From Verrucomicrobiales bacterium (GTDB taxonomy: Bacteria; Verrucomicrobiota; Verrucomicrobiia; Verrucomicrobiales; DEV007), in contig JARGNG010000009.1 of the NCBI GenBank assembly GCA_029213265.1, forward strand, positions 49,948 to 113,947: a stretch of 64,000 nt of DNA, in the 5' to 3' direction. Below are positions 18,756-27,487 of the stretch, piece after piece (the stretch's first letter is position 1; every line of letters begins with the position of its first letter). The position numbers and the translations under genes are program-made. The notes under the pieces are model-generated. The model ran no database searches, had not been told where the DNA came from, and saw only the letters and a program-made list of their open reading frames with translations.

Positions 18756-19346
18756 ATGAATCGACTCTTTCCCGTTTCTCTTCTGCTGATTTTGCTTTCC
18801 ATGATTCTGTCGGGCTGCACGGCCTACGAGCTTGGAGATGTGAAGCCTTCTTCCTACGCCGGGATTAACAATCTTCACGTTCCGATTTTTAAGAACAACA
18901 CCCTCGAGCCCCGCCTTTCCAGCCTCGTGACGAATGCGGTGCTGAAAGAGTTGCAGGTCGACGGGACTTATAAGGTAACCAACAAGTCGAGCTCGGATGC
19001 CGTTCTTGTGGGAGTCATCAAGGAGGTTCGCAAGCGCCAGCTTCGTTCGGTCCGGACCGACACACTCCAGTCGCAGGAGTTAAAGTTGTTCCTCTATGTG
19101 GATTTTCACCTGGAGGATCCCGTTTCCGGCAAGCGAATTTTGACGACGGAAGTTTCCGGGGATGAATTTGGAAAATCGAAAGAGATCGAGGGCGAAGAAG
19201 TGATCAAGGCCCGCCAGGGACGAGTGATTGGGGAAACGATTCAGTTTGTCGACCGCAGCTACCAGGTGGGCGAACGTAATGCCTTTTCTTTCGCTGCACA
19301 GGATCTCGCGAACAAGCTGGTCTCCCAGCTCGCCAACGGATGGTGA
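18756..19346 (+). CDS. lptE: LPS-assembly lipoprotein LptE
   Basis: A 196-residue lipoprotein; the lipobox is LSGC with the Cys at residue 21 (LLILLSMILSGCTAYELGD). LptE plugs the LptD barrel and helps deliver LPS to the outer leaflet. The segment NNLHVPIFKNNTLEPRLSSLVTNAVLKEL and the ADAVLVGVIKEV-type strand are typical of LptE/RlpB in PVC bacteria, including the statement-like opening that the protein forms 'important' beta-alpha sandwich strands. Its last 7 bp overlap the start of rsmI, suggesting translational coupling. It pairs with lpxA as evidence for an LPS-containing outer membrane. Confidence 0.85.
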   Translation: MNRLFPVSLLLILLSMILSGCTAYELGDVKPSSYAGINNLHVPIFKNNTLEPRLSSLVTNAVLKELQVDGTYKVTNKSSSDAVLVGVIKEVRKRQLRSVRTDTLQSQELKLFLYVDFHLEDPVSGKRILTTEVSGDEFGKSKEIEGEEVIKARQGRVIGETIQFVDRSYQVGERNAFSFAAQDLANKLVSQLANGW

Positions 19347-20074
19347 ACCGGGGGCCGTGCAAACCGGTTCAACTGATCGGGACTCCGATCGGAAACCTCG
19401 GCGATATTTCCTTTCGGGCGGTGGAATGCCTGCGCTCTGCCGACGTCATTGCCTGCGAAGACACCCGGCATTCCTCACGATTGCTTTCCCATCTGGAGAT
19501 TTCCGGGAAAGAGCTTGTCGCTCTGCACGATCACAACGAACAGCAACGGGCCTCGGGGCTGGTTGAGCGTGCTGCGGCCGGTGAGCAGATTGTATTTCTG
19601 TCCGACGCAGGAACCCCGACGATTTCCGATCCCGGATACCGTCTCGTGAATTGCTGCATCGAAGCGGAAGTTCCCGTAGAGGTGATTCCCGGGCCTTCCG
19701 CAGTCATTACCGCTCTAGCCGGATCAGGGCTCCCGACCGACGCGTTTTACTTCGGGGGCTTCCTCCCTGTGAAATCGGGGAAACGGCTGAGGGAACTGGA
19801 GGCCGCTTTAGCAAGAACGGAGACCTCTCTTTACTTCGAATCCCCCTACCGCATTGCCAAAACGCTCCACGCGATTTCCGGGCTCGATGTCGATCGAGAG
19901 GTTTGTGTGGCCCGGGAATTGACCAAGAAATTTGAAACCTATCATCGCGGATCGGCCGCTGAACTGGCAGATAAGTTCGGAGCGCGAAAAGCCAAGGGCG
20001 AAATCACTCTCGTGATTCGCGGGCGTGGACGCGAAAAGAAATCCGATCGAAACCGCCTCCAGCAAAAAGAATGA
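19340..20074 (+). CDS. rsmI: 16S rRNA (cytidine(1402)-2'-O)-methyltransferase
   Basis: A 244-residue SAM-dependent methyltransferase (tetrapyrrole methylase fold) that 2'-O-methylates C1402 of 16S rRNA. Signature segments are LIGTPIGNLGDISFRAVECL, ADVIACEDTRHS, LSDAGTPTISDPGYRLV and VIPGPSAVITALAGSGLPTDAFYFGGFLP. The ATG overlaps the last codons of lptE. The C terminus is basic (RGRGREKKSDRNRLQQKE) and somewhat short compared with E. coli RsmI (286 residues). A hairpin begins immediately after the stop codon. Confidence 0.95.
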   Translation: MVNRGPCKPVQLIGTPIGNLGDISFRAVECLRSADVIACEDTRHSSRLLSHLEISGKELVALHDHNEQQRASGLVERAAAGEQIVFLSDAGTPTISDPGYRLVNCCIEAEVPVEVIPGPSAVITALAGSGLPTDAFYFGGFLPVKSGKRLRELEAALARTETSLYFESPYRIAKTLHAISGLDVDREVCVARELTKKFETYHRGSAAELADKFGARKAKGEITLVIRGRGREKKSDRNRLQQKE

Positions 20075-20096
20075 GGCGGAGTCTTGCGACTCCGCC
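20075..20096 (+). terminator. Stem-loop after rsmI
   Basis: Stem GGCGGAGTC with GACTCCGCC (9 bp, perfect) closes a TTGC loop, starting at the base after the rsmI stop. No T-tract follows, so it may act as an RNA 3' end or a REP-like element rather than a classical intrinsic terminator. Confidence 0.6.
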
Positions 20097-20428
20097 CCGT
20101 TCCATCTCTTCACCAAGTGTCCAAAGGGAGTTGGACAAATAAATTCTTTTTCAGGGGGTCGTTTTGCCCTGCCCTGTATGTGCTTCGGGAAAAATGACTT
20201 TTGCCGGAGTTACCTGGCGTCCCGGAAAGGTCGCGAGCACTCTGCGGCGATGACCTTGTTTCGGCCGAACGCGTGGGCGTCCCCTTTCGTCATAGCGCTG
20301 CTGCTGGAGACTCTGAGCCGTCACAAAGTCACGCTTCGCTGCGGAATTGCTCCCATAGAGGAACTGAATTAGCCGACCAAGTCGAACAAGGGGGGGCGAA
20401 AATAATACCATTGTCTGTTTTTTGGGAG

Positions 20429-20507
20429 CGTTTCGGTTTTCATTCCGGAATTCCGGTTTCTCAGGCCGGAGTTCAAAGTGGAAAAGGAACCGAAACGAAA
20501 GGTTTCG
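20429..20507 (+). ncRNA. Candidate structured RNA element with alternative folds upstream of panB
   Basis: A 10-bp perfect inverted repeat, CGTTTCGGTT (20429-20438) with AACCGAAACG (20488-20497), encloses an inner hairpin AATTCCGG (20449-20456)/CCGGAGTT (20466-20473) with one G-U pair. The right arm of the outer stem can instead pair with GTTTCG at 20502-20507. These two folds exclude each other, as in attenuators or riboswitches. Strand and function are inferred; it could equally be read on the minus strand. Confidence 0.4.
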
Positions 20508-20527
20508 TGTGTCTTTGTTAAAATTAC

Positions 20528-20533
20528 TATAAT
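20528..20533 (+). promoter_or_regulatory. Likely -10 box of panB
   Basis: A perfect TATAAT in an AT-rich stretch 98 bp upstream of the panB ATG. No good -35 hexamer is seen at 16-18 bp spacing, so strength is uncertain. Confidence 0.45.
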
Positions 20534-20630
20534 TTCAATAATTTATCAAACACTTTTTCAATATGACAAGTTTCTCCGTTGTCCCCTTTCCTCTTCTGCC
20601 TGAAACTGCAGGCATTGTCCGAACTTCGTT

Positions 20631-21383
20631 ATGGCCTACCCCACTTCCCAATCACTCAGGGACCGCCTGCAGGCACCGGTCTCTTCGATTACTGCCTATG
20701 ACTATCCGGTCGCCCGTCTTTGTGACGAGGCCGGGATCCAGCTCATCCTTGTTGGTGACTCCCTGGGCATGATGGTTGCGGGAATGGAGGATACGACGGG
20801 AGTCACTCTGGAGCACATGATCTACCACACGGAGATCGTCCGGCGCGGGGTGCAGTCAGCGGTCCTCGTTTCCGATCTCCCGATCGATACCTACCGAACG
20901 CCCGAAGAGGCCGTCACCAGCGCGAAGCGGTTGATGAAAGCCGGTGCTGATGCCGTAAAGCTGGAAGGTGGATTCGGGCAACTCGAAAAGGTGAAAGCCT
21001 TGAGAGACGAGGGGATCGCCTTTTGCGCGCACCTGGGGATGCTTCCTCAGCGGGTAAAAGAGGAAGGCGGTTACAAGAAGAAAGGAAAAGAGGAAGTGGA
21101 GGCAGATCAACTGGTGTCGGCTGCGATCGCCCTGGAAGAGGCCGGCGCCTTTGCCATGGTGCTGGAGAGCATGGTCGCTTCCGTAGCAACGCGGATTACC
21201 GACGCTGTCTCGATTCCCACTCTTGGAATCGGAGCCGGTTCCGGATGTGACGGCCAGATTCGGGTGTTGCACGATGTCATCGGCGCGTATCCCTGGTTTG
21301 TCCCTCCTTTTGCGAAAGTCTACGGGAATGTCGCGGAGGTCATCCGGAAATCAGTGGCTGACTACATTGAGGAAATCAAGTGA
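20631..21383 (+). CDS. panB: 3-methyl-2-oxobutanoate hydroxymethyltransferase
   Basis: PanB adds a hydroxymethyl group from methylene-tetrahydrofolate to 2-oxoisovalerate, the first committed step to pantothenate and CoA. The 250-residue protein has the expected (beta/alpha)8 signatures: ITAYDYPVARLCDEAGIQLILVGDSLG with the metal-binding Asp, VLVSDLPIDTY with the second Asp, AVKLEGG with substrate Lys and Glu, CAHLGMLPQ, and TLGIGAGSGCDGQIRVLHD. VLESMV supplies the catalytic Glu (usually VLECVP). Length is normal. No panC or panD is adjacent. A divergent paralogue lies at 47097-47918. Confidence 0.95.
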   Translation: MAYPTSQSLRDRLQAPVSSITAYDYPVARLCDEAGIQLILVGDSLGMMVAGMEDTTGVTLEHMIYHTEIVRRGVQSAVLVSDLPIDTYRTPEEAVTSAKRLMKAGADAVKLEGGFGQLEKVKALRDEGIAFCAHLGMLPQRVKEEGGYKKKGKEEVEADQLVSAAIALEEAGAFAMVLESMVASVATRITDAVSIPTLGIGAGSGCDGQIRVLHDVIGAYPWFVPPFAKVYGNVAEVIRKSVADYIEEIK

Positions 21384-21421
21384 CCGGGCCGATGAGGAAT
21401 CGATCAATTCTCCCGCCCGGT
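21383..21421 (+). terminator. Stem-loop after panB
   Basis: ACCGGGC pairs with GCCCGGT (7 bp, perfect) around a 25-nt loop, overlapping the last base of the panB stop. Only a short T-run follows, so termination may be partial. Confidence 0.5.
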
Positions 21422-21819
21422 TTCCACGCAATCCGACCTGCAAAAAATACTTGCGCTAAATGACAACGCGAGCCACATTCCATCGTCTCTGACCCCTTTT
21501 CAAGGTTGGGAATTTGCGCAAAGCTTCGATTTCAATACCTCGGCGCAAATCACCTTTTTCCCAGAAGTAAGGGACACTCTAAAGCGAAAGCCGTTTTCTA
21601 TTCCCTGCAGGGATTCGAAATTCTGGATTTTCCAAACCGATAAGAATTCTTCGCTTGTCTCCTCGCGTGGAATTTGTATTTCAACAACCCCGGTGACCCT
21701 ATGGCCCCATTGCTAGCTCAAGAGAGATCGGAAGCTGATACGCTTTCTATGGAATCTTTCGCGGCATTGTCGACCGGGCCCGGCACCTACACCTTTCTTT
21801 CCGTCTTTCCCTTAACTCA
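21384..21819 (+). promoter_or_regulatory. 436-bp leader/promoter region of rho
   Basis: No gene is visible. It contains the panB stem-loop, a 10-bp palindrome TTTGCGCAAA near 21513 and a distant GCGCAA partner near 21544. In E. coli and other bacteria rho is autoregulated by attenuation in a long leader; the length of this gap is compatible with that, but no direct site can be shown. Confidence 0.4.
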
Positions 21820-23577
21820 ATGAGCCAGTCCCAAACTTCCGAGGAAGCTCACATTCCGAACAGCGACGAACTCCCGTTGGATCTCCCGGCCGAGTCTGCG
21901 AAGACGGAGTCTGCCCCCGCCGCTGAAAAGGAAAAGAAAGAGAAGAAAAAGAAGAAAGAAAAATCCGGGGAGAAATCGAAGGCAAAAAAGGAAAAAGCGG
22001 ACTCTACCGGGGCTGAATCGTCTCCGGGTCATGATTCCCCCACGGCCGATTCCGATGGCGGAAAAATGCAATCCCGAAAGCAGCAGGAGCCGTCCGGCGA
22101 AGAGAACAGGAAAGACCCCCCTCCTGAGAAACCGGGGTCGGAAAGCGCACCGAACGAAGGGGACGCAAAGCCGGAATCTCAAGAGGGCGGTTCAGGAAAT
22201 TCAGAGAGACGCGGTGAAAACAGACCGTCCGGAGAAGGCGGGGAAAAACGCGAGCGCCGTCGTCGATCCCGCTCCCGTTCCCGAAACCGTCGTCGTGCCA
22301 ATGATTCCGAGGAAGGTGGCGAGCCCCGTGAAGACGGGGATGACTCCGCGGACGGCGAACAGGGTGACGGAACTCCCCGGAAAACCCGCAAACAGAGATA
22401 TCTCGAGCGAAAAGAAAAAGAACGCGCCAAGGAAGCGGCAGCTTTGGAAGCGGCTGAACCTGTTGAAACGGAAGGGATTGTCGAAATCTCAACGAAGGGA
22501 TTTGGATTTCTCCGCGAAAAAGTGCGGGGATTTCAGCAGTCGCCGAAGGACGTCTTTATCACGCCGGAGATGGTTCGCATTTACGGGCTCCGTGACGGAC
22601 TCATGGTAAAATGCATTTCGAAGCAGGGGCTCCGTGGCCCGCAGTTGGTAGAGCTTCAAAAAATCAACGGTCGCGACCCGGAAGATTACACCAACCTCCC
22701 CTACTTTGAGGAACTCACCGCGATCAACCCGAACAAGAAGCTGACTCTGGAAACGAATCCGGCGCGGACGACGACGCGGGTGATTGATTTGATTGCTCCG
22801 ATCGGACGGGGGCAGCGAGGATTGATTGTCGCTCCTCCCCGCACCGGTAAGACTACGCTTCTTCACCACATCGCGGAAGGTCTGATCGAGAACTACGACG
22901 AAGAGTTGCATCTCATGGTTCTTCTCGTGGACGAGCGCCCCGAGGAAGTCACCGATTTTCAAAGATCCTTTCCCGACGTGGAAGTCTTTTCCAGCTCCAA
23001 CGACAGTGATGCCAAAGAGCACACCCGGATTTCCCTGCTCGCGATCGAGCGTGCCAAGCGTCTCGTTGAGGCGGGAGAGCATGTTTTTATTCTGATGGAC
23101 TCGATCACCCGGCTTGCCCGCGCCTTCAACTCGCAGATGCGGGGAGGAAAGCGTGGAACGGCCAGCGGAGGTCTCATCGTAGGGGCACTCGAAGTACCCC
23201 GCCGGATCTTTGCCGCGGCCCGGAACACCCGGGAAGCAGGTTCTCTCACGATCATTGCGACGGCGTTGATTCAAACCAACAGCAAGGCGGACGAGGCGAT
23301 TTTCCAGGAGTTCAAAGGAACCGGAAATATGGAACTCGTTCTCGATCGACAGATTGCGCAAAACTACGTTTACCCGGCCGTCGATATTCACAAATCCGGA
23401 ACGAGGCGGGAAGAATTGCTTCTTCCTCCTCACGTATTGGAGAAGATCTACGTGATTCGCCGCGGACTCGGTGGCTACAAGCCGCTCGATGCCATGGAGT
23501 GGCTGAACCGCTGTCTCGAGCGTTATCCGTCCAACGCGCAGATGTTGATGGATATCAAGACGACTGCTTTGTCGTAG
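21820..23577 (+). CDS. rho: Transcription termination factor Rho with long charged N-terminal extension
   Basis: Rho is the hexameric RNA-dependent ATPase that terminates many transcripts. Of 585 residues, the first ~215 are a low-complexity Lys/Glu/Arg/Ser-rich extension (KEKKEKKKKKEKSG, RRRRSRSRSRNRRR). The core follows: an RNA-binding cold-shock-like domain starting ETEGIVEISTKGFGFLRE, then the ATPase with P-loop APPRTGKTT near residue 340, Walker B LLVDERPEEV, the Q-loop region LMDSITRLARAFN and the R-loop GGLIVGALEVPRRIF. The insert is of the type seen in many GC-rich and PVC Rho proteins and may add RNA contacts. Confidence 0.97.
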   Translation: MSQSQTSEEAHIPNSDELPLDLPAESAKTESAPAAEKEKKEKKKKKEKSGEKSKAKKEKADSTGAESSPGHDSPTADSDGGKMQSRKQQEPSGEENRKDPPPEKPGSESAPNEGDAKPESQEGGSGNSERRGENRPSGEGGEKRERRRRSRSRSRNRRRANDSEEGGEPREDGDDSADGEQGDGTPRKTRKQRYLERKEKERAKEAAALEAAEPVETEGIVEISTKGFGFLREKVRGFQQSPKDVFITPEMVRIYGLRDGLMVKCISKQGLRGPQLVELQKINGRDPEDYTNLPYFEELTAINPNKKLTLETNPARTTTRVIDLIAPIGRGQRGLIVAPPRTGKTTLLHHIAEGLIENYDEELHLMVLLVDERPEEVTDFQRSFPDVEVFSSSNDSDAKEHTRISLLAIERAKRLVEAGEHVFILMDSITRLARAFNSQMRGGKRGTASGGLIVGALEVPRRIFAAARNTREAGSLTIIATALIQTNSKADEAIFQEFKGTGNMELVLDRQIAQNYVYPAVDIHKSGTRREELLLPPHVLEKIYVIRRGLGGYKPLDAMEWLNRCLERYPSNAQMLMDIKTTALS

Positions 23578-23630
23578 ATTTTCGCGCAGCAGGATTGCCG
23601 AATCTGCGAGGGTTTGCTAGAACCTACCGC

Positions 23631-24824
23631 ATGAGTGAATTCACTACTGTCACCCGTCGCGGTTGGGGGTCCCGCAGCAAAAATTCCCTGGGAGGTGCCC
23701 TTTTTGGTTTCGTTCTTCTCGCGGTGGGAACCGTTCTCCTGTTCTGGAATGAAGGAAGAGCCGTCAAACGGTACAAAGACTTAAAGGAAGGGGCCGGAAT
23801 TGTGGTTTCGACAGACTCTGGAACGATCGATCCGGCGATGGAGGGCAAGCTCGTCCATACGACCGGTGAGGCAGTCACCTCCGCTCCCCTGACCGATTCC
23901 CAATTCGGTATCACGGAAAAGGCCATCAAGCTGATTCGCGAGGTGGAGATGTATCAGTGGAAGGAGAACGTGACTACGGAAACGAGCACGAGAACAGGCG
24001 GCACGGAAGAGACGAAAAAAACCTATTCCTATTCCAAAGTCTGGAATGGAAGTCTCATCGATTCTAGCCGGTTCCAGGTGAAGGACGATCATTCCAATCC
24101 TCCGGAGATGAAGTACAAAGCGGCCTCGTTTCTGGCTGACGGCGTCACTCTCGGGGCTTTCAAGCTCCCCGAATTCCTCGTCGAGAAGATCGGTGGTGCC
24201 ACCCGCCTGCCGATCGAATCACTGGAGTCTGCGCCGGAGGGCATCAAAGGAACCGCGAGGCTTCACAATCAACAGTTCTACTTCGGAAGTGATCCGCTGA
24301 ACCCCCGGATCGGCGATATGCGCGTTTCCTTTTCGATTATTCGCCCCGGCCCTGTCAGCATCGTGGCCCAACAGGCCAATGATTCGTTCGTTCCCTACCA
24401 GGCGAAGACGGGCGGCACGGTCTCCCTCCTTGAGCGCGGAATTTTGCCATCCGGGGAAATTTTCGCGAAGGCGCACGAGCGAAACAAAATGCTGACCTGG
24501 GTCATTCGGGTCGGAGGATTTGTCATGCTCGGAATCGCTTTTTCCATGATTCTCGGCCCCCTCTCCGTCTTTGCCAGCGTCCTGCCTTTTTTAGGTCGAA
24601 TCGTGGAGACCGGGACGACCATCATTGCCTTTCTTCTCGCGGGTATTCTCTGGACGATCGTGGTCGCCTTTGCGTGGATTTTCTATCGTCCTTTTCTCGG
24701 AATTGCTCTTCTCGTGATCACAGTGGGTTTGATTTCCCTGATCGTGCGTCGACTCCGGGCAGCAAAGGGTTCCGGACCGGTTTCCCCGCCCCCTCCTCTC
24801 GACACCCCGCCACCGCTCACGTAA
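23631..24824 (+). CDS. TMEM43-family membrane protein
   Basis: A 397-residue membrane protein matching the TMEM43 (DUF1625) family: one membrane helix near the N terminus (LGGALFGFVLLAVGTVLLFWNEGRAVK), a large extra-membrane domain, then about three closely spaced helices (TWVIRVGGFVMLGIAFSMIL, TGTTIIAFLLAGILWTIVVAFAWIF, LGIALLVITVGLISLIV). The family's fold and role in bacteria are unknown; the human homologue sits in the nuclear membrane. I chose the ATG at 23631; an upstream in-frame start at 23499 would overlap rho and precede no signal. The next gene starts 9 bp later and is probably cotranscribed. Confidence 0.85.
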   Translation: MSEFTTVTRRGWGSRSKNSLGGALFGFVLLAVGTVLLFWNEGRAVKRYKDLKEGAGIVVSTDSGTIDPAMEGKLVHTTGEAVTSAPLTDSQFGITEKAIKLIREVEMYQWKENVTTETSTRTGGTEETKKTYSYSKVWNGSLIDSSRFQVKDDHSNPPEMKYKAASFLADGVTLGAFKLPEFLVEKIGGATRLPIESLESAPEGIKGTARLHNQQFYFGSDPLNPRIGDMRVSFSIIRPGPVSIVAQQANDSFVPYQAKTGGTVSLLERGILPSGEIFAKAHERNKMLTWVIRVGGFVMLGIAFSMILGPLSVFASVLPFLGRIVETGTTIIAFLLAGILWTIVVAFAWIFYRPFLGIALLVITVGLISLIVRRLRAAKGSGPVSPPPPLDTPPPLT

Positions 24825-24833
24825 TTTTGCTTT

Positions 24834-25379
24834 ATGGCTGAAGAATCGGATTCCTCCTCCCCGTCTGAATCCTCTTCCGACGAAATCTTCGATCTCGAGA
24901 AACTTCGCACGTCCAAGAGGGTCTCGTGGATTCTCGATGAATGCATTCGCATTCCGGGGACGAATATTCGTTTCGGACTTGATCCCATTCTCGGGTTGAT
25001 TCCCTATGGAGGGGAAACCGTGGCCACCATTATAGGTGCTTCTATCCTGGGAGATGCGGGGAAAAAAGGAATTCCTTTTAAGAGCCTGGTACGCATGGGA
25101 GGCAATATGCTGCTGAATGCCGGTGTCGGTGCGATTCCGGTCGTGGGGGATCTCTTTTCGGGGTGGTTCAAATCAAACTCGAAGAACTACAAAATGCTCA
25201 GTTCCTATCTTAACAGTGAGCATGGCGAAGAGGAGCCCGGCGGATGGTGGCCGGTCATCTTCATCCTTTCGGTGGTCGGCATCGTACTGGCGCTGAACAT
25301 TCTTTCTTGGATTCTGATGGCGTCGCTCTTCATCTGGTTTTTCCAGCAACTCGGCAACGCCGCAACGGGGAATCTATAA
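24834..25379 (+). CDS. DUF4112 membrane protein
   Basis: A 181-residue protein with the DUF4112 core: RIPGTNIRFGLDPILGLIPYGGETVATIIGASIL, then MGGNMLLNAGVGAIPVVGDLFSGWFKSN. A charged, Ser/Glu-rich N terminus (about 40 residues) precedes it, and a C-terminal helix (PVIFILSVVGIVLALNILSWILMASLFIWFF) would span the membrane. Function unknown. The stop codon overlaps the ATG of the next gene (TAATG), so translation is likely coupled. Confidence 0.85.
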   Translation: MAEESDSSSPSESSSDEIFDLEKLRTSKRVSWILDECIRIPGTNIRFGLDPILGLIPYGGETVATIIGASILGDAGKKGIPFKSLVRMGGNMLLNAGVGAIPVVGDLFSGWFKSNSKNYKMLSSYLNSEHGEEEPGGWWPVIFILSVVGIVLALNILSWILMASLFIWFFQQLGNAATGNL

Positions 25380-26365
25380 TGGACACTCTCTACGTGGAGT
25401 CGGGTATTTCGAGTCATCCGCGGGTGGAGTCGCTGCGGAAGCGGTTTCCCCGGGCCACGGAAATCGAATGCGAGCGCTATGGCGAAGTCTTCAATGTTCG
25501 CTCTCAGAACTTCCGGCTTCAGAAGAAACGGCCCGCCCTGATCCTAGCCGAAAAACACGGAAAAACGGTTCTCCCGACTCCCCCGGCCTACTCCATTGGA
25601 AGGGAGAATAATTTCTATTTCAGTCATATGCTGAACTGCCTCTATGACTGCCGCTATTGCTTTCTCCAGGGAATGTATCAGTCGGCGAACTACGTCTATT
25701 TTGTGAACTTCGAAGAGTTCGAGACAGGAATTGACGAGATACGGGCTTCAAGGGAAGCGCCGTGCTTCTTTTCCGGATATGACTGTGACTCGCTGGTGAT
25801 GGAATCACTCACCGGATTTGCGAGCCACTTCGTGCCCTTTTTCTCCGAGCGACCCGATGCCTGGGTAGAGCTGCGGACGAAGAGCCTGAATACGACCGTG
25901 CTGCAAAAATCCGACCCTGTCCCGAATATCATTGTGGCCTACACGCTCAGTCCGGATCCCATTGCGCGAGAAATTGAGCACGGCGCGCCCCCTCTCTCGA
26001 AGCGAATGAACAGGGTCAGGTCCCTGGCTCAACAGGGTTGGATGATTGGATTGCGGCTTGATCCCCTTATTCCGTGGCCGGGATTTGCTGACCTGTATCC
26101 GCAAATGGTCGAGGAGATCTTCGACGCCATCGATGCCGATCAGGTTCACTCGGTGACTCTGGGTCCGATGCGCTTTCCCAAAGCGATGTATGAAAAGATC
26201 ATGAAGCTGTATCCCTACGACCCGCTCTTTGCTCTCGGGGAAGCAGAACTTCGTGAAGGGCAGATGACTTATCCGGCTCAAGTGGAAGAGAATTTGGTGG
26301 GCCTCGTGACTGAAGCGTTGCAAAAGTATCTCCCGGATTCGCGAATTTTTCGACAAACCGGCTGA
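25379..26365 (+). CDS. Spore-photoproduct-lyase-like radical SAM protein
   Basis: A 328-residue radical SAM enzyme related to SplB. The cluster motif CLYDCRYCF (Cys87, Cys91, Cys94) sits in NCLYDCRYCFLQGMYQSANYV, as in spore photoproduct lyases. Cys136 (GYDCDSLVMESLTGFASH) falls about 42 residues after the cluster, where B. subtilis-type SPL has its catalytic hydrogen-donor cysteine (Cys141). SPL repairs UV-induced thymine dimers in spore DNA; this organism group does not sporulate, so the substrate may differ. It begins at the stop codon of the DUF4112 gene, and TMEM43, DUF4112 and this gene form a tight set. Confidence 0.85.
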   Translation: MDTLYVESGISSHPRVESLRKRFPRATEIECERYGEVFNVRSQNFRLQKKRPALILAEKHGKTVLPTPPAYSIGRENNFYFSHMLNCLYDCRYCFLQGMYQSANYVYFVNFEEFETGIDEIRASREAPCFFSGYDCDSLVMESLTGFASHFVPFFSERPDAWVELRTKSLNTTVLQKSDPVPNIIVAYTLSPDPIAREIEHGAPPLSKRMNRVRSLAQQGWMIGLRLDPLIPWPGFADLYPQMVEEIFDAIDADQVHSVTLGPMRFPKAMYEKIMKLYPYDPLFALGEAELREGQMTYPAQVEENLVGLVTEALQKYLPDSRIFRQTG

Positions 26366-26481
26366 TCGCGCGCCTGTTTCGTTCTCTGATTCGTCTAAAA
26401 AAGGGCACTGAATAACGTCCGATGATCTGGTTTCCTTTCCCGCAAGCTGATGCGACAATCCCCTACCCAAATGCCCGACCT

Positions 26482-27339
26482 ATGAAATTATTCTCACTTT
26501 CTTTCCTGACTCTGTTTGTTTTGCTCCCTTCTCTACACGCTCAAACGGCGATGGAGATTGCCGCGAAGTTCGAAAACGAAAAGATCGCCGCGATTGAATC
26601 CTATCTGGAGGCCAATCCGGAGGCGACGGATGTCGATCAGGCGCTTTCGATCGTCATCGGCGCTCATATGGCAATGGGAAAATTTGAACCCCTGCCGGAT
26701 CTTCTGAACAAGCGCTACGACCTGCAACCAAAGGGTCCGGGAGCGAATCTCCAACTGATTATGCAGGAGATTGCCCGTCCCTTTATCGAGTCGAGCATTC
26801 TCTCGGATCAAAGGGACAAAGCAAAGGCCTTCATTACGAAAGTGAAGACAGATTTCGGATCGAACCCCCAGGTCTCGCAGATTCTCGACCAGTGGGGCGG
26901 TGATCTTTATCTACCGAATGTCGGTGACACGATGGAAATCGCCTTCACTGATACCACCGGGAAGGAAGTCGACCTAGCGGCCATGAAGGACAAGATCGTT
27001 CTCGTCGATTTCTGGGCAACCTGGTGTGGCCCCTGTGTCGCAGAGCTGCCTCACCTGCTGGAAGCCTATGAGAAATACCACGACAAGGGATTCGAAGTGA
27101 TCGGAATCTCGCTCGACGACAATCAGGACACCCTCGCTCAGTTTGTGAAAAACAACGAGGTTCCATGGCCGCAGTATTTCGACGGCAAAGTCTGGGGCAA
27201 CGAAATTGCCCAGCGCTATGGCATCGGACAGCTTCCCGCTACGTTTCTCGTTGGAAAAGGCGGAAAGATCGTCGCCTCCAACCTTCGGGGCACGGCTCTC
27301 GACGAAGCGATCGAGAAAGAACTGGCCAGGTCGGAGTAG
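26482..27339 (+). CDS. Exported TlpA-like thioredoxin-fold protein
   Basis: A 285-residue exported protein. The signal peptide (to about residue 20, LPSLHAQ) is followed by a helical region of about 130 residues and then a TlpA/ResA-type thioredoxin domain. The redox motif WCGPC is in VDFWATWCGPCVAELPHLLEAYEKY near residue 181, and the cis-proline region is IGQLPATFLVGKGGKIV. Such proteins reduce apocytochromes or other thiols in the periplasm, fitting the many c-type haem proteins here. An earlier in-frame ATG at 26422 lacks a signal peptide, so I chose 26482. Confidence 0.88.
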   Translation: MKLFSLSFLTLFVLLPSLHAQTAMEIAAKFENEKIAAIESYLEANPEATDVDQALSIVIGAHMAMGKFEPLPDLLNKRYDLQPKGPGANLQLIMQEIARPFIESSILSDQRDKAKAFITKVKTDFGSNPQVSQILDQWGGDLYLPNVGDTMEIAFTDTTGKEVDLAAMKDKIVLVDFWATWCGPCVAELPHLLEAYEKYHDKGFEVIGISLDDNQDTLAQFVKNNEVPWPQYFDGKVWGNEIAQRYGIGQLPATFLVGKGGKIVASNLRGTALDEAIEKELARSE

Positions 27340-27380
27340 GCCTTCGCGAATCTTCCCGGATTGTTGGCAATCCTCGTGCC

Positions 27381-27409
27381 CGAGCTCCAGCGGGTAGTAA
27401 CTGGGCTCG
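27381..27409 (+). terminator. Stem-loop after the TlpA-like gene
   Basis: CGAGC(T)CCAG pairs with CTGGGCTCG (nine pairs with one bulged T) around a 10-nt loop, 41 bp past the stop codon. A weak pyrimidine run follows. Confidence 0.4.
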
Positions 27410-27487
27410 CTCTGATCCGTCTTTTCCCCATTTTAGGTTGATTTCCGGTTTCCTGTCGGGCAATTGCAGCGATAATGGGCCGTCTTC

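Larger units (their letters stand above)
20097..20630. other. 534-bp region between rsmI and panB
   Basis: No convincing gene. A minus-strand frame at 20151-20411 could encode 86 residues (MVLFSPPLVRLGRL..., basic, Arg/Gln-rich), but I recognise no family and its start is in a G7 run. The right half holds a candidate structured element (20429-20507) and the AT-rich panB promoter with a perfect TATAAT. Confidence 0.6.

Noticed and set aside
20151..20411. Minus-strand 86-residue frame beside panB
   Set aside because: No family resemblance, biased toward Arg/Gln, and its start abuts a G7 run; listed only within the non-coding entry.
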